From positions 443,117 to 507,116 of the forward strand of contig DALO01000002.1 in NCBI GenBank assembly GCA_002496805.1: DNA of 64,000 nucleotides, written 5' to 3'. Position numbers and translations under genes: made by a program. Source of the stretch: Methanobacterium sp. UBA353. GTDB lineage: Archaea > Methanobacteriota > Methanobacteria > Methanobacteriales > Methanobacteriaceae. The notes under the pieces are model-generated. The model had not been told where the DNA came from and did not search any database. It saw only the letters and a list, made by a program, of their open reading frames with translations. Shown piece after piece: positions 8,357 through 17,206 of the stretch; position 1 is the stretch's first letter, and every line of letters starts with the position of its first letter.

Positions 8357-9298
8357 TTGATAAAAACTCTTGTTTTATATGAAAGTAGATATAAAACAAC
8401 TTGGGAAGCATCCAACATTATTTCTCTTATTATGGGACCTTCCCGTCGCTATCCAATCTCAAAATTTTCTGATGATCTCAGAGATTTTGATTTTATAGTG
8501 ATAGGCACCCCCATATACAATGGTAAGATCCATCCAAAAATGAATGTTTTCCTAGAAAAAGAACATAAATGGCTTTCTGAAAAAAAAATTGCCCTTTTTT
8601 GCACATGTTTCAAGGGGTCTGAGGGATTACGTGTTCTCAGAGAAGTTGAAGATAGTTTAGGGGATAATGTTCTGGAATTAGGTGTATTCGGTGGACGACT
8701 AAAAATGGATCGTTTGACTGATAGGGATTATCATGCTTTTGCAGAATATCTTTCCAAGGAAGGCCTACCCCCTCAGGGAATGGATTTATTTAACAAGGAA
8801 GAGATAGTTGACTGGGCTTTACGACTTAAAGATATTAAAGATGGTTTATTTGGTAAACTCCCACTTTCACAACTCAGAAAAGAAGTTGAAAACTTCCTTA
8901 AAAATCATAACACTTGCACTCTGGCCACCGCTTCAGTGGGGCGGATAAGGGCCACACCAGTGGAATACATTTATAATCAGGGACAGATTTACATCCTAAG
9001 TGAGGGTGGAGAAAAGTTCGCCAATTTACTTTTTAGTTCAAAGATTTCAATGGCAGTTTATGAAGATTATACTGACATGAATAGTCTGTATGGGATTCAA
9101 ATCACAGGACAAGCAGATATTGTTGAAGAAATGGCTGAATATAAACATGTGATTAAACTAAAAGGTATGGATATGAATTTTGTCAGATCGTTGCCTACAG
9201 ATCTCCACATGATACGGGTGGACATGGAAAAAGTGGAACTTCTTAATTCAGACTTTAAAAAGCAGGGATACTCAACACGACAAGTTTTGAAATTTTAA
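8357..9298 (+). CDS. Flavodoxin-domain and PPOX-domain fusion protein
   Basis: Residues 1 to about 165 are a flavodoxin-like domain (LVLYESRYKTTWEAS; FIVIGTPIYNGKIHPKM; LFCTCFKG), closest by eye to HemG-type flavodoxins. Residues from about 175 form a split-barrel of the pyridoxamine-5'-phosphate oxidase (PPOX) class (FLKNHNTCTLATAS, RATPVEYIYNQG, GGEKFANLL), a fold that binds FMN or F420. One chain thus carries two probable flavin sites. The start is TTG 8357, six bases after GGGGGT. The gene is single. The two-domain reading is clear; the substrate and reaction are not. Confidence 0.8.
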   Translation: MIKTLVLYESRYKTTWEASNIISLIMGPSRRYPISKFSDDLRDFDFIVIGTPIYNGKIHPKMNVFLEKEHKWLSEKKIALFCTCFKGSEGLRVLREVEDSLGDNVLELGVFGGRLKMDRLTDRDYHAFAEYLSKEGLPPQGMDLFNKEEIVDWALRLKDIKDGLFGKLPLSQLRKEVENFLKNHNTCTLATASVGRIRATPVEYIYNQGQIYILSEGGEKFANLLFSSKISMAVYEDYTDMNSLYGIQITGQADIVEEMAEYKHVIKLKGMDMNFVRSLPTDLHMIRVDMEKVELLNSDFKKQGYSTRQVLKF

Positions 9299-9447
9299 AC
9301 TGGAACCATATCAAATAATTTATATCTATGAAAATTTATGTATAACAGATTATATCCTAACTTAATTTTTGTATCATTGAAAAAATATAATTTTTTTAAA
9401 AAATTTTCCGGGACAAAATTAAATATACAAAACGATGTATTCTAAAA

Positions 9448-9846
9448 ATGGTGACTAATGTGCGATGTCCGAAATGTGGTGTGGAATATCCAGAAGATTC
9501 TGACCGATGTATAAATTGTAATAATCCAATTAGTGAAAACTCTCAAATGACTCCGCAAGATAATGGAGCGGATATAAATGAAATTAAGAAGTCTTACTTC
9601 TTGACTAAACTTTTGGGAGTAGTTGGTATAACATTTTTCCTCCCATTAGCCATAGCTTCCGGAGTTTATTTGGTAACCAGAAAAGAAAAAAATGCCAAAT
9701 ATTGGGGACTTGCATTTCTCATAATTGGGGGAATATTATGGGTTGGTGGAGCAATTATGATTTACACCATGGGATATGATAAATTCATGGCAACCTACAA
9801 TATAACTAATTATTCGAGTAATTTAACTAATTTTGGTCTAAAATAA
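9448..9846 (+). CDS. Zinc-ribbon membrane protein, 132 aa
   Basis: An N-terminal zinc ribbon (CPKC and CINC, 12-13 residues apart) is followed by a linker and two hydrophobic helices (about residues 53-73 and 83-105), so it is a small membrane protein with a cytoplasmic zinc finger. Function unknown. The start is ambiguous: the ATG at 9448 has no SD but sits near the start predicted from a TATA-like AAATATAC (about 9420), which would make the message leaderless. A GTG at 9460 lies five bases after GGTGA and would shorten the protein by four residues. Confidence 0.7.
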   Translation: MVTNVRCPKCGVEYPEDSDRCINCNNPISENSQMTPQDNGADINEIKKSYFLTKLLGVVGITFFLPLAIASGVYLVTRKEKNAKYWGLAFLIIGGILWVGGAIMIYTMGYDKFMATYNITNYSSNLTNFGLK

Positions 9847-9912
9847 GTTCTATAAAAATATGATTAATTTTTAAGACATATTTCAATCTAATAACAAATT
9901 GGAGATATAGAA

Positions 9913-10902
9913 ATGGAAAAAATAATACTGGGCCTTCCTAAGGGAAGTTTAAACAATGTTAACAGAGGTAACACTTATCAATTATTGGTCGATGCTGGTT
10001 ACGAAGTTTTAGGATACGAACCAGGTAAAGAAGATAATGAAATTACCATTCTGAATGACCCAGAGATAAAAGGATTCCTCACACGACCACAAAGCGCCCC
10101 AGTAGAACTGAACAGACGAATACTGGATCTGGCAATAATAGGAGAAGACTGGGTGAGAGAAGAGTCAGTGAATGTTGAAGGAGAACTCATAAAGAAGATT
10201 GGTGACTTGAATTACGGCCAAACCAAACTTATTGTGGCAGTGCCGAATGATGATCATTACAATTCACTCACCGAATTTTTCAGAGATAACAAAAACAGAA
10301 AAACCCCCATATTATGTTTTACTGAGTATCCCAACCTCACAAGGCAGTTTTTTATGGAAAATGAGGGGTATCGGGAAGTATTTGGTGAAAAAAAACCACT
10401 AGTTCAGGTCAGGGGCCTATGGGATGGGGACAATGAAAAAGTCCAAGTTATTAATTCTGATGGTGCTACAGAGGTGTATATAGCTAAAGGAGCAGATCTA
10501 GTAGTGGACAACACCCAAACTGGCAGCAGCCTTAAAAAAGCAGGTTTAAAAATTCTGGAGACCATCATGGAATCAAGTGCCGGCCTATATGCTGGTCCCA
10601 GCTGCACGCCGGAAAAAGCAGAAAAGGCGAAAATAATATTCGAACAACTATTTGGAGTCACTAAAGCCCGCAAATACTTTGATGTGAAATTCAACATAGC
10701 TAATCACAGGATGGATGAAGTAAAAGACTTCCTTCTTTCTAATGAATACTGCTCTGATGAACCTACAACAGTAGAAGGTAACAGTTTTTCCCAAGTAAAC
10801 GTTTTAATCCCCAAAACTATGTTCCCAGAAATGTTAAAAGGAATAAAAAGCTTCGGAGCATCGGCTATTGTCAGAGAAAATGTTAAACAATATGTTCGAT
10901 GA
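9913..10902 (+). CDS. HisG-like ATP phosphoribosyltransferase (divergent long form)
   Basis: The 329-aa protein follows the long HisG layout: an N-terminal GLPKGSL (7-13), LDLAIIGEDW (71-80), the PRPP-binding loop DNTQTGSSLKKAG (199-211), and a C-terminal ACT-like HisG_C domain (about 252-329). HisG joins ATP to PRPP, the first step of histidine synthesis. The N-terminal half departs from common HisG sequences (inserted NNVNRGNTYQLL, GYEPGKED), so it may be a paralog with another substrate. No other his gene is in the window. GGAG lies upstream of the ATG. The next gene starts 51 bases later on the same strand and is likely cotranscribed. Confidence 0.75.
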   Translation: MEKIILGLPKGSLNNVNRGNTYQLLVDAGYEVLGYEPGKEDNEITILNDPEIKGFLTRPQSAPVELNRRILDLAIIGEDWVREESVNVEGELIKKIGDLNYGQTKLIVAVPNDDHYNSLTEFFRDNKNRKTPILCFTEYPNLTRQFFMENEGYREVFGEKKPLVQVRGLWDGDNEKVQVINSDGATEVYIAKGADLVVDNTQTGSSLKKAGLKILETIMESSAGLYAGPSCTPEKAEKAKIIFEQLFGVTKARKYFDVKFNIANHRMDEVKDFLLSNEYCSDEPTTVEGNSFSQVNVLIPKTMFPEMLKGIKSFGASAIVRENVKQYVR

Positions 10903-10953
10903 ACAAAACCATTTTTTCTAAACTTTTTTAAATAAAAAAAGGGGAGTGAAACA

Positions 10954-11739
10954 TTGCAAATTAACCAATTTATGATCACACCAGCATCAGGCAAAAGACT
11001 AATTGCCAAAGCATTAACCAATCATATTCCCGTTCAAAAAACCCTAGAATCTGGAACCTTGGTGATCATCGCGGGAACAACCAATGGTTATGTTGCAGAG
11101 GAGATTTTATCCAGCCAAGGTCAGATTGACGATTTTTCAAAGAAAAAATTTTTCAGGGGGATTGTATTACCATCATCCCAACCCAGAACCGAAAATGGTC
11201 GCCTACCTGATGAAACTGGATTTCCAGGAGATGTGGTCATAGTAGATGGCAAATGGAAAAAAGGACTCACCATATTTGATGTTGCAGATGATCTTATAGA
11301 AGGAGATATCATTCTCAAAGGAGCCAATGCACTTGATGTTAATAACAAGAAAGCCGCTATTTATATCGGCCATCCGCAAGGTGGAACCATATTAGCCTCA
11401 TTAAAGGCTGTTGTTGGCCGTCGAGTTCGATTAATCCTCCCAGTTGGTCTGGAAAAAAGAGTCAACACCGACCTTGATGAGATGGCAATGAAACTTAACT
11501 CACCCGGAGCACGTGGACCCCGTTTCCTGCCAGTGGCAGGTGAAGTATTCACAGAAATCGATGCCATTTCCAGTTTAACTGGTGCAAAAGCTTATATGAT
11601 AGCTGCTGGGGGCGTAGCTGGGGCAGAAGGTTCGGTATGGCTCGCAGTTAGTGGAATTAAACAGGAAGTAGAAGCTGCACAAAAATTAATAAAATCTGTA
11701 TCAATGGAGCCAGCTTTTTCATTACCAAAACATGAATAA
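10954..11739 (+). CDS. Conserved-looking protein of unknown function, 261 aa
   Basis: I do not recognise this family. The start is TTG 10954, four bases after the strong GGGGAGTGA. The protein looks soluble, with glycine-rich loops (ESGTLVIIAGTTNGYVAEE; HPQGGTILASL; IAAGGVAGAEGSVW) of the kind that bind phosphate or nucleotide ligands, and no known catalytic signature. There is no signal peptide. It sits 51 bases behind the HisG-like gene, which suggests a shared pathway using a phosphoribosyl or nucleotide compound; that is inference from position only. Confidence 0.75.
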   Translation: MQINQFMITPASGKRLIAKALTNHIPVQKTLESGTLVIIAGTTNGYVAEEILSSQGQIDDFSKKKFFRGIVLPSSQPRTENGRLPDETGFPGDVVIVDGKWKKGLTIFDVADDLIEGDIILKGANALDVNNKKAAIYIGHPQGGTILASLKAVVGRRVRLILPVGLEKRVNTDLDEMAMKLNSPGARGPRFLPVAGEVFTEIDAISSLTGAKAYMIAAGGVAGAEGSVWLAVSGIKQEVEAAQKLIKSVSMEPAFSLPKHE

Positions 11740-11867
11740 AGAAACATACATTTCGAGTGTTATTTTAGTTTAAGTATTTTTTCAGCAACAAATTTAGTAT
11801 TTTTCCAGTAACAAATCAACTTCTTATGTTATAGGGCAACTTTCGGAGTTCTTCACATTCAACAATT

Positions 11868-12035
11868 TTAACAGCCAAGTATGATTTGGAGTTCAGACCC
11901 CATAGCACCTAAAATAGTTTCGTTCTTTTTTAAGATTAAAAAATAGCTTCTTTCACATCTCAGGGTAGTGATTTTAATTTTGATTCGTTTGTCTTGTAAG
12001 GCTGCAATTATTTTGGTAATATTTTTACTCTCCAA
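11868..12035 (-). CDS. Possible small protein directly after the Lhr helicase gene
   Basis: After the helicase stop (12025-12027) a second frame stays open for about 50 codons and reads like a real protein (KIIAALQDKRIKIKITTLR, YFLILKKNETILGAMG, ending ELQIILGC). The nearest conventional start is TTG 12035, overlapping the helicase end by 11 bases, with AAGGAGA directly in front of it. The spacing of that SD would better suit an ATT about nine bases after a GGAG, so the start is unclear. The composition is not that of a random frame. Function unknown. Confidence 0.4.
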   Translation of the reverse strand: MESKNITKIIAALQDKRIKIKITTLRCERSYFLILKKNETILGAMGSELQIILGC

Positions 12036-14604
12036 TCTCCTTAATAATGGCCTGATGCATCCTACGGATGAACTCAATTCTCTCTTCATACTTTAAAACA
12101 TCAAGATATCCCTGTGAAACCAAGTTAAAGGCGAATGGCGATGGTATTCTAGTGTCAATACGTTTGATCTCCATTTTACCATTTTCAATAAGCTTTAAGA
12201 CTTTTTTAGCATTTTTAACATCCATGAAATCTTCCATAACCTCTCTTCTGGCTTCTTTGAGGATTGAAAAGTTAGAATCCAACTCTTTAACAAATTTAAG
12301 TAATATTTTACCTCTCACTTGTTGACGGCCCACTGACTTTTCCTGGCCTTTATAACGCCTTAAAATCATAAGTGACCGCCCTGCACAGTGACGAAAACGA
12401 CCAGCTAATGTTTCTGTACGGTCAATGGCTTCTTGAAGATATTCCTCAAGATTTTCTGTTGTTAACTCCTGAAACGCTTCTAAACCCCCAATTTTACCCT
12501 CACTGGATAGGTAGAACCCATTATCAGATATGGAAATCATCACATCATGACGATATCTTCGTGCTATGACATAAGCCAAGGCACGGCTCAGAGCATCATT
12601 AACCCGCCTCCCAAATAATGTGTGGAATACAACGAATTTACGTCCACCAAATCCAGTGTAATACTCAACCAGGAGGGTTCTCAGGTTGGGGACTATTGCA
12701 TACAGATATTGTTCTCTAAAGTATTGGTAAATTGAGTGTGCAGCATTATAATCAAGGTAAAGGTAATCGTGTATAAAATCTATTATTTCCTTTTTCGTCC
12801 TTCCTTTTTTAAACTCCCACTCCAAAATTCCCCGGAACTTCTGGATCTCCATGGCTAAGTCAAAGGATAAGGGTAGTTGTTCTGAAAACCATGAAGGAAT
12901 AGTTGGAGGTCCTGAAGCAGGGCTGACATTAACACTCATACCCCGGGCATAATTGAAACGGTAAATGCGGCCTCCCAAAACGAAACTATCACCTTTTCGG
13001 AGTTTTTCCATAAAATCTTCTTCAATACGACCCACAACCTCCCCACCACATTTCACCACCGCTGCACTACGGTCTGGAATAGTTCCAATATTGGTTGAAT
13101 ATAACATACGGGCTAGTTTTCCACGTCTGCCCATACGATTTTCATCCCAATCCACCCATATCTTAGCATAAACATAACGTTCCTCCAGGCGGGTGTATTC
13201 ACCAGCCAGATAACTTAAAACGCTGTGATAATCCTCTTTTTTAAGGTTACGGTAAGGATAACTCCTCCTGATAAGCTCCAAGGCGTCATCCAGATCCCAT
13301 CGTTGGTCAATGGCCATACCATAAATTTGTTGTGATAAAACATCCAGACAATTCTCAGGGATATGAATCTCATCAATTTTACCTTCCAGGGCGTTTTTAA
13401 GGATGAGCGCACATTCCACCAAATCATCACGGTCCACAACCATCATACGGCCCTTGGATTTTTCATGTAACTGGTGTCCACTTCTACCTATCCTTTGCAA
13501 AGCTCTGGAAACAGATTTAGGGCTTGATACCAGTATTACTAGGTCGATGTAACCTATGTCAATTCCTAATTCCAGACTGGTAGATGAAACAACAACCTTC
13601 AATTCACCTTCTTTTAGTTTATTTTCAGCTTCTAATCGCAACTCCCGAGAGAGACTGGAATGATGGGCCATAATGTTCTGATCATGATATCGATCAGGGT
13701 ACCTTTTTTTGAGATTGAAAACCACACTTTCTGTACCACTACGGGTGTTCGTGAAAATGAGGGTTGTCTTATGTTCTTGGATGAGTTCATGAAGCATTTT
13801 ATACATTGCCTGATTAGTTTCATCTGGACTAGTAGCGATAATATCCTTAACTGGACAGATCACTTCCATATCCAGTTGTTTAAGGTAGTTGACATCTACT
13901 ATCAGGCAATCACGTGGCTGACCATAATAATATCCTACCAGGAATTCCGCCATTCTCTCTAGAGGGTGAACTGTTGCACTGAGTCCTATTCGAACAAATC
14001 CTCCGGTTAAATGTTCCAATCTTTCCAGACTAAGACTGAGGTGAACACCACGTTTGTTTTCAGCCAAGGAATGAATTTCATCCACAATTACATAACGAAC
14101 TTTAGATAATTTCTCCCTGAATTTGGGAGCGCAAAGAAGAATAGAAAGAGATTCAGGGGTAGTTATAAGGATGTGTGGTGGTGTTCTAAGCATCTTAGAC
14201 CTTTCATACTGGCTAGTATCTCCTGTACGTACAGCTTTACGGATATCAAGTTTGCGTCCAGATATATTCTCGATTTCAGATAACGGTTCTTCTAAATTCT
14301 TTTCAATATCATTATCCAGGGCTTTAAGAGGAGATATATAAAGACAGTAAACCCGATCCTCCAGCAGTTCCTGTTCAGCCAAGCGGGTTAATTCACTGAT
14401 TATTGATAGAAAAGCAGTAAGAGTTTTACCAGAACCAGTTGGAGAGGATACCAGCACATTTCTTCCCTGGTGGATGTCCACAATTGATTGGCGTTGTGCC
14501 TCAGAAAATGTTTCAAACTTTCCCTGGAACCATTCTCGGGCCCAGGGATGAAGTATATTGTAAATCTCATTATCTGAGTATTTTTTTTCCTGTCGGGTTA
14601 TCAT
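12025..14604 (-). CDS. Lhr-type ATP-dependent DNA helicase
   Basis: This is a superfamily 2 helicase of 859 aa in the Lhr group. Motif I is SSPTGSGKT (53-61), motif II DEIH (175-178), motif III SAT (209-211), and QRIGRSGH is motif VI. The C-terminal half (winged helix and Lhr-specific region) matches the Lhr core in length. Archaeal Lhr proteins unwind branched DNA and act in repair. AGGAT precedes the ATG. The start lies six bases after the stop of the phosphoesterase gene upstream, so the two are one operon and probably cooperate. Confidence 0.9.
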   Translation of the reverse strand: MITRQEKKYSDNEIYNILHPWAREWFQGKFETFSEAQRQSIVDIHQGRNVLVSSPTGSGKTLTAFLSIISELTRLAEQELLEDRVYCLYISPLKALDNDIEKNLEEPLSEIENISGRKLDIRKAVRTGDTSQYERSKMLRTPPHILITTPESLSILLCAPKFREKLSKVRYVIVDEIHSLAENKRGVHLSLSLERLEHLTGGFVRIGLSATVHPLERMAEFLVGYYYGQPRDCLIVDVNYLKQLDMEVICPVKDIIATSPDETNQAMYKMLHELIQEHKTTLIFTNTRSGTESVVFNLKKRYPDRYHDQNIMAHHSSLSRELRLEAENKLKEGELKVVVSSTSLELGIDIGYIDLVILVSSPKSVSRALQRIGRSGHQLHEKSKGRMMVVDRDDLVECALILKNALEGKIDEIHIPENCLDVLSQQIYGMAIDQRWDLDDALELIRRSYPYRNLKKEDYHSVLSYLAGEYTRLEERYVYAKIWVDWDENRMGRRGKLARMLYSTNIGTIPDRSAAVVKCGGEVVGRIEEDFMEKLRKGDSFVLGGRIYRFNYARGMSVNVSPASGPPTIPSWFSEQLPLSFDLAMEIQKFRGILEWEFKKGRTKKEIIDFIHDYLYLDYNAAHSIYQYFREQYLYAIVPNLRTLLVEYYTGFGGRKFVVFHTLFGRRVNDALSRALAYVIARRYRHDVMISISDNGFYLSSEGKIGGLEAFQELTTENLEEYLQEAIDRTETLAGRFRHCAGRSLMILRRYKGQEKSVGRQQVRGKILLKFVKELDSNFSILKEARREVMEDFMDVKNAKKVLKLIENGKMEIKRIDTRIPSPFAFNLVSQGYLDVLKYEERIEFIRRMHQAIIKEIGE

Positions 14605-14610
14605 ATTATC

Positions 14611-15375
14611 CTAAAAATCAATGAAATGAGAGTCATAAGGATAAGGCTCTTTTTGAACCTTTAATAGATGGCTGATTTTTCCAAAATAAAAAATTTCAAA
14701 GTTTTCAACTCCATAAACCCTCATATCATCCCAGTTGGTTTTGTTTACAAATGGTGAAAGGAGTTTTTCGTTGAGCACATCCGAACCTTCAGTTATGAAA
14801 TTAAAAGAAGGCATCACAATTATATTTTTGCTTCGGAATTCCCCTGCCAAGAAACATTTAATCTTCTCCATCCTCTCACCACTTCTAATTCCAACTGAAG
14901 GATGTTCATGACCTATAATCAGAGTTTCTTCCTGTATTTTATCCCAATCAGATGGAATCTTATCACCATGCATCACCAAGTAATTACCAACAGAATACGA
15001 TGGATACACATCAAGTCCGGTTTTTTTGGCGATTATAGGAGTTAGGGGGTCGTGGTTGCCTTTGATTAGAATGATCTTTTCAAAATTTTCCTTCAAATAA
15101 TCGATGAATTGTAGTGTTTCTCTCCATTCCTGACGATTGATCTTACCAAATTCGTGTTTTAAATCACCGTTAATAATAATACTGGAGCAATCACTCCTGG
15201 AATGTATTTCTTCCATTCTCTTGATGATCTTAGAATACTGGAATTTAGGTATCATTATTCCTTGATAATTCAGGGCTTCTTCATATCCCAAGTGAAGATC
15301 GGTTATAATCAGGTGATCTTCAACTTCAAGGGCCAGATCTAATATGTTGGCACCATAAATATTATAACAATCCAT
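14611..15375 (-). CDS. Lhr-associated metallophosphoesterase
   Basis: The 254-aa protein has the calcineurin-like phosphoesterase motifs in order: TDLHLG (Asp26, His28), NGDLKHEFG (Asp71), KGNHDP (Asn107, His108), MHGDKIP and GHEHP. These ligate two metal ions. It resembles the phosphoesterases encoded beside Lhr helicases and DNA ligases in many prokaryotes, probably nucleases or end-cleaning enzymes. SD CGAGGAT lies just before the ATG. The helicase follows after six bases, so they are cotranscribed from the promoter at about 15436-15450. Confidence 0.85.
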   Translation of the reverse strand: MDCYNIYGANILDLALEVEDHLIITDLHLGYEEALNYQGIMIPKFQYSKIIKRMEEIHSRSDCSSIIINGDLKHEFGKINRQEWRETLQFIDYLKENFEKIILIKGNHDPLTPIIAKKTGLDVYPSYSVGNYLVMHGDKIPSDWDKIQEETLIIGHEHPSVGIRSGERMEKIKCFLAGEFRSKNIIVMPSFNFITEGSDVLNEKLLSPFVNKTNWDDMRVYGVENFEIFYFGKISHLLKVQKEPYPYDSHFIDF

Positions 15376-15435
15376 GAATATCCTCGAATTTTAGAAAAAA
15401 TATGATAAATCATTTAATAGATTATTTTGGATTAA

Positions 15436-15450
15436 AGTATAAATTTTTTT
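15436..15450 (-). promoter_or_regulatory. Candidate promoter of the phosphoesterase-lhr operon
   Basis: On the minus strand this reads AAAAAAATTTATACT: an A-rich BRE followed by a TATA-like TTTATACT (15436-15443). It is about 61 bases before the start at 15375, so a start of transcription near 15413 would leave a leader of about 38 bases. Confidence 0.4.
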
Positions 15451-15544
15451 CCAACAAACTAATACATCAACCCATTTGCAGCAAATTAGCATAAATATTG
15501 ATTGTTAGTTCTATTTATTCAAAGCGGAAAAGTTTTATAGAGTA

Positions 15545-15561
15545 AGGGTTTAAAGAACCCT
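15545..15561 (-). terminator. Small inverted repeat after pheS
   Basis: AGGGTT and AACCCT form a perfect six-base inverted repeat around a five-base loop, 17 bases beyond the pheS stop. No long T-run follows on the minus strand, so a terminator role is only a suggestion. Confidence 0.3.
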
Positions 15562-15577
15562 AAAAATATAATTGTAA

Positions 15578-17122
15578 TTATTTTTCGCTGAAAGTTTGAG
15601 TTACAGGAAGGTTCCGCAACCATCCCAAGTCGCTCTGATACAGCATCCGGATGTCTTTGATTCCCAGACGTATCATAGCTAACCGTTCAATGCCCAGTCC
15701 AAATGCAGCGACTGGTGTTTCAACTCCTAAAGGTTCTAAAACTTCGGGACGGAACATCCCAGATCCGCCTAGCTCTATCCAGCTTTCCTTCTCTGGTAAG
15801 TAAATCTCACATTCTGTTGAAAGATAAGTGTATGGGAAATAAGCTGGCCGGAAACGTACTTCGAAGCCCAGTTGGTGATAGAACTCTTTTAATATTCCTA
15901 AAAGATTTTTGAAGTTAATGTCTTCTGCAGCCACAATACCTTCCACTTGATGGAACTCGGGAAGATGCTTATAAGTGATTGTTTCTCTGCGAAAAACCCG
16001 TCCCACTGAAAACATTTTCAATGGTGCTTTGTTTTCAGCTAAAAACCGGGCAGATACACATGTAGTGTGCGTTCTGAGCACTGACTGCCTGGCCACATCT
16101 TTATCCCACTGGTATCCCCATCCTTCACTCCCGGTTTGACCACCATCTTCATGGGCCTGACCAACCTTCTCCACCAGATCATCAGAAGGTAAAAAAGTAG
16201 TTTCAGGTGATTTAACATAAAACGTATCCTGCATCTCTCTGGCAGCATGGTCTTGGGGTTGGAAAAGACAGTCGAAGTTCCAAAAGGCTGATTCCAGTAT
16301 AGTGCCTCTGGACTCTGTGAAACCTAAATTCAGGAATATGCGACGTATTTCCTGGATGGTCCTTTGTAGTGGGTGCATTTTACCAGGGAAAACCAGTGGG
16401 TGTTCGGCAGTTATATCATAACCCCGGTAATGGAGGTTTTTCCAGTTCCCTGTTTTTAATTGTTCATGAGTTAGCTGGGTGGCTTCTTCTTTAATTTCAA
16501 AACCATAATCAAGGATGTCCTGGCCTTTAGATGTTATTTTAAGGGTGTAATTAGAACTTTTATTTAAATTAATCAGGCCTTTCCTTTTTTTAAGGAGTTG
16601 GAATCCTTCTTTAAGTGATGATGATAGGCCATTTAAGGTTAAGATTTTCCCTGAATTCATAATAGTATCCAGGAGAATTTCATCAATTCCAGGTTTTTCT
16701 AAGGCATGTTCACCTTCACTGGTTATGATCACATTACCTTTATCCAGAGCAGCCCAACCCTTTTTAAGGAGCCATCCTATGGCAATTTTAACTTCTGAAG
16801 GTTCAATGCCAGATTCAACTGCAAGATCCTTCATATGGATGGTCTGATTTTCATGAAGTGCTTCTAAGATTTTGCGCTCAGGCAAACCTTTCTGGGCATA
16901 ATTGGTACCGGACGGTCCCAGACTTAGGAATTCGTCAACATTTTTTTCTACATTAATAATTCCTTTAGATTCCAAAGCCCCAACAGCACTCATAACTTGC
17001 TTTATATTTAAATCCTGTGATTGGGCCACATTTTCAGGTAAGGTTTCTCCCCCTGCCTCTTCAATGGCCTTTAACACCTTCTTCTCGTAAAGGTGCATTT
17101 GATTGATGATTTTATCTATCAT
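15578..17122 (-). CDS. pheS: Phenylalanine--tRNA ligase alpha subunit
   Basis: PheS is the catalytic subunit of the alpha2beta2 class II synthetase that charges tRNA-Phe. The archaeal form has a long N-terminal region of winged-helix repeats (about 1-220 here) before the catalytic core, which carries LHPLQRT, a motif 2 region (FSVGRVFRRETI ... EFHQVEG) and motif 3 (GLGIERLAMIRLGI). I moved the start to the ATG at 17122 because GAGGT lies about six bases before it; a TTG at 17134 would overlap that SD. Length is 514 aa. PheT is not in the window, so the subunits are encoded apart. Confidence 0.93.
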   Translation of the reverse strand: MIDKIINQMHLYEKKVLKAIEEAGGETLPENVAQSQDLNIKQVMSAVGALESKGIINVEKNVDEFLSLGPSGTNYAQKGLPERKILEALHENQTIHMKDLAVESGIEPSEVKIAIGWLLKKGWAALDKGNVIITSEGEHALEKPGIDEILLDTIMNSGKILTLNGLSSSLKEGFQLLKKRKGLINLNKSSNYTLKITSKGQDILDYGFEIKEEATQLTHEQLKTGNWKNLHYRGYDITAEHPLVFPGKMHPLQRTIQEIRRIFLNLGFTESRGTILESAFWNFDCLFQPQDHAAREMQDTFYVKSPETTFLPSDDLVEKVGQAHEDGGQTGSEGWGYQWDKDVARQSVLRTHTTCVSARFLAENKAPLKMFSVGRVFRRETITYKHLPEFHQVEGIVAAEDINFKNLLGILKEFYHQLGFEVRFRPAYFPYTYLSTECEIYLPEKESWIELGGSGMFRPEVLEPLGVETPVAAFGLGIERLAMIRLGIKDIRMLYQSDLGWLRNLPVTQTFSEK

Positions 17123-17206
17123 TTTAAACCTCAAAATTACTTATTATTGGATATAGTATACGATTATAATAAAAATATCATTTATCAGTTAACTAAGTTT
17201 TGAACT

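Noticed and set aside
8343..8360. Five-codon leader peptide before the flavodoxin-PPOX gene
   Set aside because: ATG 8343 ends at a TGA overlapping the TTG start, but GGGGGT inside it is the SD; chance is more likely.
12025..15375. Lhr and phosphoesterase as an antiviral defence unit
   Set aside because: No other defence-type gene or mobile element is nearby, and the pair is a known repair-type association.
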